From assembly GCA_037133215.1 (NCBI GenBank), contig JBAXOM010000047.1, forward strand, positions 1 through 16,473: a DNA stretch of 16,473 bases, written 5' to 3'. This DNA is from F1-60-MAGs149 sp037133215 (lineage in GTDB: Bacteria > Actinomycetota > Thermoleophilia > Gaiellales > F1-60-MAGs149). Made by a program: the position numbers and the translations under genes. Position 1 is the first letter of the stretch; the number at the start of each line of letters is the position of its first letter. The notes beneath the pieces are model-generated. The model was not told the DNA's origin and searched no databases. It saw only the letters and a list, made by a program, of their open reading frames with translations. This document shows, piece after piece, positions 14,626-16,473 of the stretch.

Positions 14626-14841
14626 CTAGACGGTTGCGTCGAGCGTGCGGCGCACCTCGAGCAGGTGCTCGTTGACGTGCATCAACTCCATCGCCTCGGC
14701 GAGCAGCGACGGCGAGCAAAGCAGTTCCGACTCTACAAACGCGTCCCAATCCCGCGGCAACGACCCAGCGCAATAGGCGGGCAGTTGGTCTTGGAGGAGT
14801 TCGTGCACGGATTGGCGGGCAAGCGTGGAGATAGGTGACAT
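14626..14841 (-). CDS. Small hypothetical protein, weak similarity to anti-sigma zinc-finger style
   Basis: A 71-residue open frame converging on ppx with two bases between stops. From the ATG at 14841 it reads as a mostly helical acidic protein with H13 (SVHELLQDQL), C24 (PAYCAGSLPRDWDAF) and C37 (ELLCSPSLLAEA). The layout HELL..LPAY..GSLP....FVE..L.C resembles the N-terminal zinc-binding anti-sigma fold. It lacks the His-x3-Cys-x2-Cys ligands, so it would be a degenerate version at best. The frame stays open upstream but there runs through the antisense of tRNA-Leu, so the upstream part is not protein. No clear ribosome site precedes the ATG. I do not recognise a family with confidence. Confidence 0.5.
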   Translation of the reverse strand: MSPISTLARQSVHELLQDQLPAYCAGSLPRDWDAFVESELLCSPSLLAEAMELMHVNEHLLEVRRTLDATV

Positions 14842-14877
14842 ATCGCACCAACCGCCGTCGCAGCCCACCTGCTGCTC

Positions 14878-14883
14878 TATCCT
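14878..14883 (+). promoter_or_regulatory. Possible -10 box of tRNA-Leu
   Basis: TATCCT fits TAnnnT and ends six bases before the tRNA-Leu 5' end, implying initiation at or near the mature end. No clear -35 box was found. Confidence 0.35.
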
Positions 14884-14889
14884 CGTGAG

Positions 14890-14972
14890 GCCCCGATGGC
14901 GGAATTGGTCAGACGCTGTCGACTTAAAATCGACTGCCGAAAGGCATGCGGGTTCGAGTCCCGCTCGGGGTA
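14890..14972 (+). tRNA. tRNA-Leu (anticodon TAA)
   Basis: An 83-base class II tRNA. The acceptor GCCCCGA pairs with TCGGGGT, giving a G1/U72 wobble at the end. The anticodon stem GTCGA/TCGAC holds loop CTTAAAA with anticodon TAA (14925-14927), decoding UUA. The long variable arm TGCC-GAAA-GGCA identifies the leucine/serine class. The T arm is GCGGG-TTCGAGT-CCCGC and the discriminator is A. CCA is not encoded. It ends two bases before the stop of the convergent helicase gene. This is the same isoacceptor as Streptomyces bldA; UUA is expected to be rare in such a G+C-rich genome. Confidence 0.95.
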
Positions 14973-14974
14973 CT

Positions 14975-16473
14975 TCAGACGGCCTCGCGGGCGAGGAACG
15001 TCCGTACCTCGTCGACTGAGCCAATTACGGGGACGTTCGGCAGGCTGCCCCGGAGGAAGCTCCCGTAGCCCTTAGTGACGAGCCGGGCGTCGAGGACGGC
15101 CACCACGCCGCGATCCGATTCCGAGCGCAGCAGGCGCCCAAAGCCCTGCTTGAGCAGGAGTGCTGCGTGTGGCAGTTGGACGTCGCGGAAGCCGTTGCCT
15201 CCATCGCGTTCGGCGCGTTCGGACTTGGCGGCGATCAAGGGGTCGTCGGGGACAGCAAAGGGCAGGCTCTCGAGAATCACCAGTTCGAGCGAGCGGCCGG
15301 GGATATCGACGCCCTGCCAAAACGTCATCGACGCGAACAGGACGGACGTCTCGTCTTCGCGAAACCGGTCCAACAGCACATCGCGCGAGGCCTCGCCCTG
15401 GCAGAGCACCGGCATGGTAAGACGATCGCGCAGCAGGTCGTGGGCACGCTGGAGACGACTGATCGACGGAAACAACACGAGTGCCCGTCCGCCCGCCGCC
15501 TCGATCAGTTCGCCAATCCGATCGGCGACGACCACGGCATCTGCCTTGCCACCACCGACGATGTCGTCCGGCACGTAGAGACGCGCGTTCGACTCGATAT
15601 CGAACGGCGAATCCTCCACGTGTGTGGTCGCTGCATCCGCGCCAAGCCGGCGACAGATACCCGTCATGCCATCGCCGTCGGCCAGGGTTGCACTGACCAA
15701 CACCGCAGCGTGCAGTTTGTCCCACAGGTGCTCGCGGAGCAGCGGCCCCACGGCCGTTGGGGCCGCACGCAACTCCACTCCGCCACGCGTGTCGCGCTCC
15801 GACCAGACGACCGTCTCCTCGTGGTCCGGCGAGAGAATCGCCTCCAGCGCTAGCGCCTGGCGTTCGGCCTGACGCGCCAAGGCCTCGGTCTCGTCCGAGA
15901 AGTCGCGAATGCGCTCGGCAATACGTCCGAGTGCATCGCGCATGGCATCGGCAGCATCGAGTGGCAACAGCCGCAGACGCGTCTCGTCGAGGCGCACGCG
16001 GCGCCCCTCGGGCAGGGCGTTGAAGAGGCGATCACCGTGCATCTGTAGCAGCGCTAGTTCGGCGGTCGGCGGCAACTTGATCGCCGCCGTGCAGGCCGTG
16101 TCGATATCACGCGCAAAACGCGACAGCGCAGGTGCAGAGACACGGGCGCCAAGCGACTCGGCCGCAATCTGCTCAAAGGTATGGGCCTCATCGATGATCA
16201 AGACGTCGTGCTCGGGCAGGATTACCGGCTCGCCGCCGCGGGCCGAACGCAACGCGAGGTCGGCGAGGTAGAGCGAGTGGTTGACGAGCACGATCTCGCA
16301 CCCCGTGGCACGCTCGCGGGCGAGCTCGGCGTAGCAGCCGTCGCGCTCGGCACAGCGTGCACCACGACAGCGATCGGGACCAACAGAGAGCTCGCGCCAG
16401 ACAACCTCGCTTGGCACAAACGGAAGCTCGTCGCGATCGCCCTCACGTGTACGCACGAGCCAATCCTCAAGAC
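14975..16473 (-). CDS. dinG: ATP-dependent DNA helicase, DinG/XPD family (5' end beyond window)
   Basis: C-terminal part (about 498 residues) of an Fe-S superfamily 2 helicase that unwinds DNA 5'-3' in repair. The frame is open through the window end (LEDWL precedes the GTG at 16456), so the N-terminus with Walker A is outside. Numbering from that GTG: the Fe-S cysteine cluster C30, C35 and C41 (DRCRGARCAERDGCYAE) with another Cys at 53, the VNHSLYLADL motif (58-67), the Walker B box IIDEAH (87-92), an Arch-type helical region (about 100-200), helicase domain 2 from about 240 with VLVSATL, SPFDIESNARLYVPDD, LVLFPS, FWQGVDIPG, and motif VI QGFGRLLRSESDRG. The gene converges on tRNA-Leu with two bases between them. 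Length and motifs favour DinG/YoaA over the exonuclease-fused forms, but the N-terminus is unseen. Confidence 0.92.
   Translation of the reverse strand, partial: LEDWLVRTREGDRDELPFVPSEVVWRELSVGPDRCRGARCAERDGCYAELARERATGCEIVLVNHSLYLADLALRSARGGEPVILPEHDVLIIDEAHTFEQIAAESLGARVSAPALSRFARDIDTACTAAIKLPPTAELALLQMHGDRLFNALPEGRRVRLDETRLRLLPLDAADAMRDALGRIAERIRDFSDETEALARQAERQALALEAILSPDHEETVVWSERDTRGGVELRAAPTAVGPLLREHLWDKLHAAVLVSATLADGDGMTGICRRLGADAATTHVEDSPFDIESNARLYVPDDIVGGGKADAVVVADRIGELIEAAGGRALVLFPSISRLQRAHDLLRDRLTMPVLCQGEASRDVLLDRFREDETSVLFASMTFWQGVDIPGRSLELVILESLPFAVPDDPLIAAKSERAERDGGNGFRDVQLPHAALLLKQGFGRLLRSESDRGVVAVLDARLVTKGYGSFLRGSLPNVPVIGSVDEVRTFLAREAV

Noticed and set aside
14842..15024. Upstream extension of the small minus-strand frame (14626-14841)
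   Set aside because: It runs through the antisense of tRNA-Leu, so the added residues are the usual tRNA-derived artefact.
15167..15853. Open frame of 228 codons antisense to the DinG-like helicase
   Set aside because: The helicase motifs on the minus strand are unambiguous; this frame has no recognisable feature.

Overview
The window is high-G+C DNA whose genes look actinobacterial (Actinomycetota). The supports are: an initiator tRNA carrying C1/U72, TAnnnT-type -10 boxes, GTG starts, tRNA genes without encoded CCA, and an actinobacterial-length transaldolase. A lineage such as Thermoleophilia is a guess from overall style and cannot be proved here. The DNA looks chromosomal and compact. 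I see no transposase, integrase, phage gene, CRISPR array or rRNA.

Layout. (1) 1-3474, plus strand: a polyamine-type ABC importer made of two permeases (PotB-like, PotC-like), a small putative secreted protein, and a Tat-type lipoprotein substrate-binding protein (PotD-like). The ATPase is not in the window. A perfect 9-bp hairpin follows at 3513-3535. (2) 3561-4730, plus: a PiT-family phosphate permease. (3) 4752-6942, minus: a tightly coupled three-gene operon of a pterin-carbinolamine-dehydratase-like protein and two tandem CtBP-like D-2-hydroxyacid dehydrogenases, joined by two ATGA overlaps. (4) 6943-7025: a short divergent intergenic region with a perfect 13-bp inverted repeat, then transaldolase (7026-8114, plus). 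(5) 8112-8226: a 115-bp element with perfect 35-bp inverted arms. It fills the gap between the convergent transaldolase and MMPL genes and supplies both stop codons. (6) 8224-10338, minus: an MMPL/RND-family transporter. (7) 10435-12711, plus: a DUF1185 'amino acid synthesis' family protein, a beta-hydroxyacid dehydrogenase and an Asp/Glu/hydantoin-racemase-fold protein that lacks both usual catalytic cysteines. This is probably one metabolic cluster. (8) 12709-14972: initiator tRNA-Met (minus), recX (minus) divergent from a Ppx/GppA phosphatase (plus), a small unknown protein (minus) and tRNA-Leu(UAA) (plus). (9) 14975-16473, minus: a DinG/XPD-type Fe-S helicase cut by the window end.

How parts work together. 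The Pot genes should form one inner-membrane importer fed by the lipoprotein. The dehydratase/dehydrogenase operon and the DUF1185/dehydrogenase/racemase cluster both suggest hydroxy-acid or amino-acid metabolism, but no substrate can be named. RecX and DinG are DNA-repair accessories that sit near each other by location only.

The most unusual signals are non-coding: the 115-bp double-palindrome element at 8112-8226, the nested palindrome at 6967-7006, and the apparently leaderless divergent recX/ppx promoter pair.
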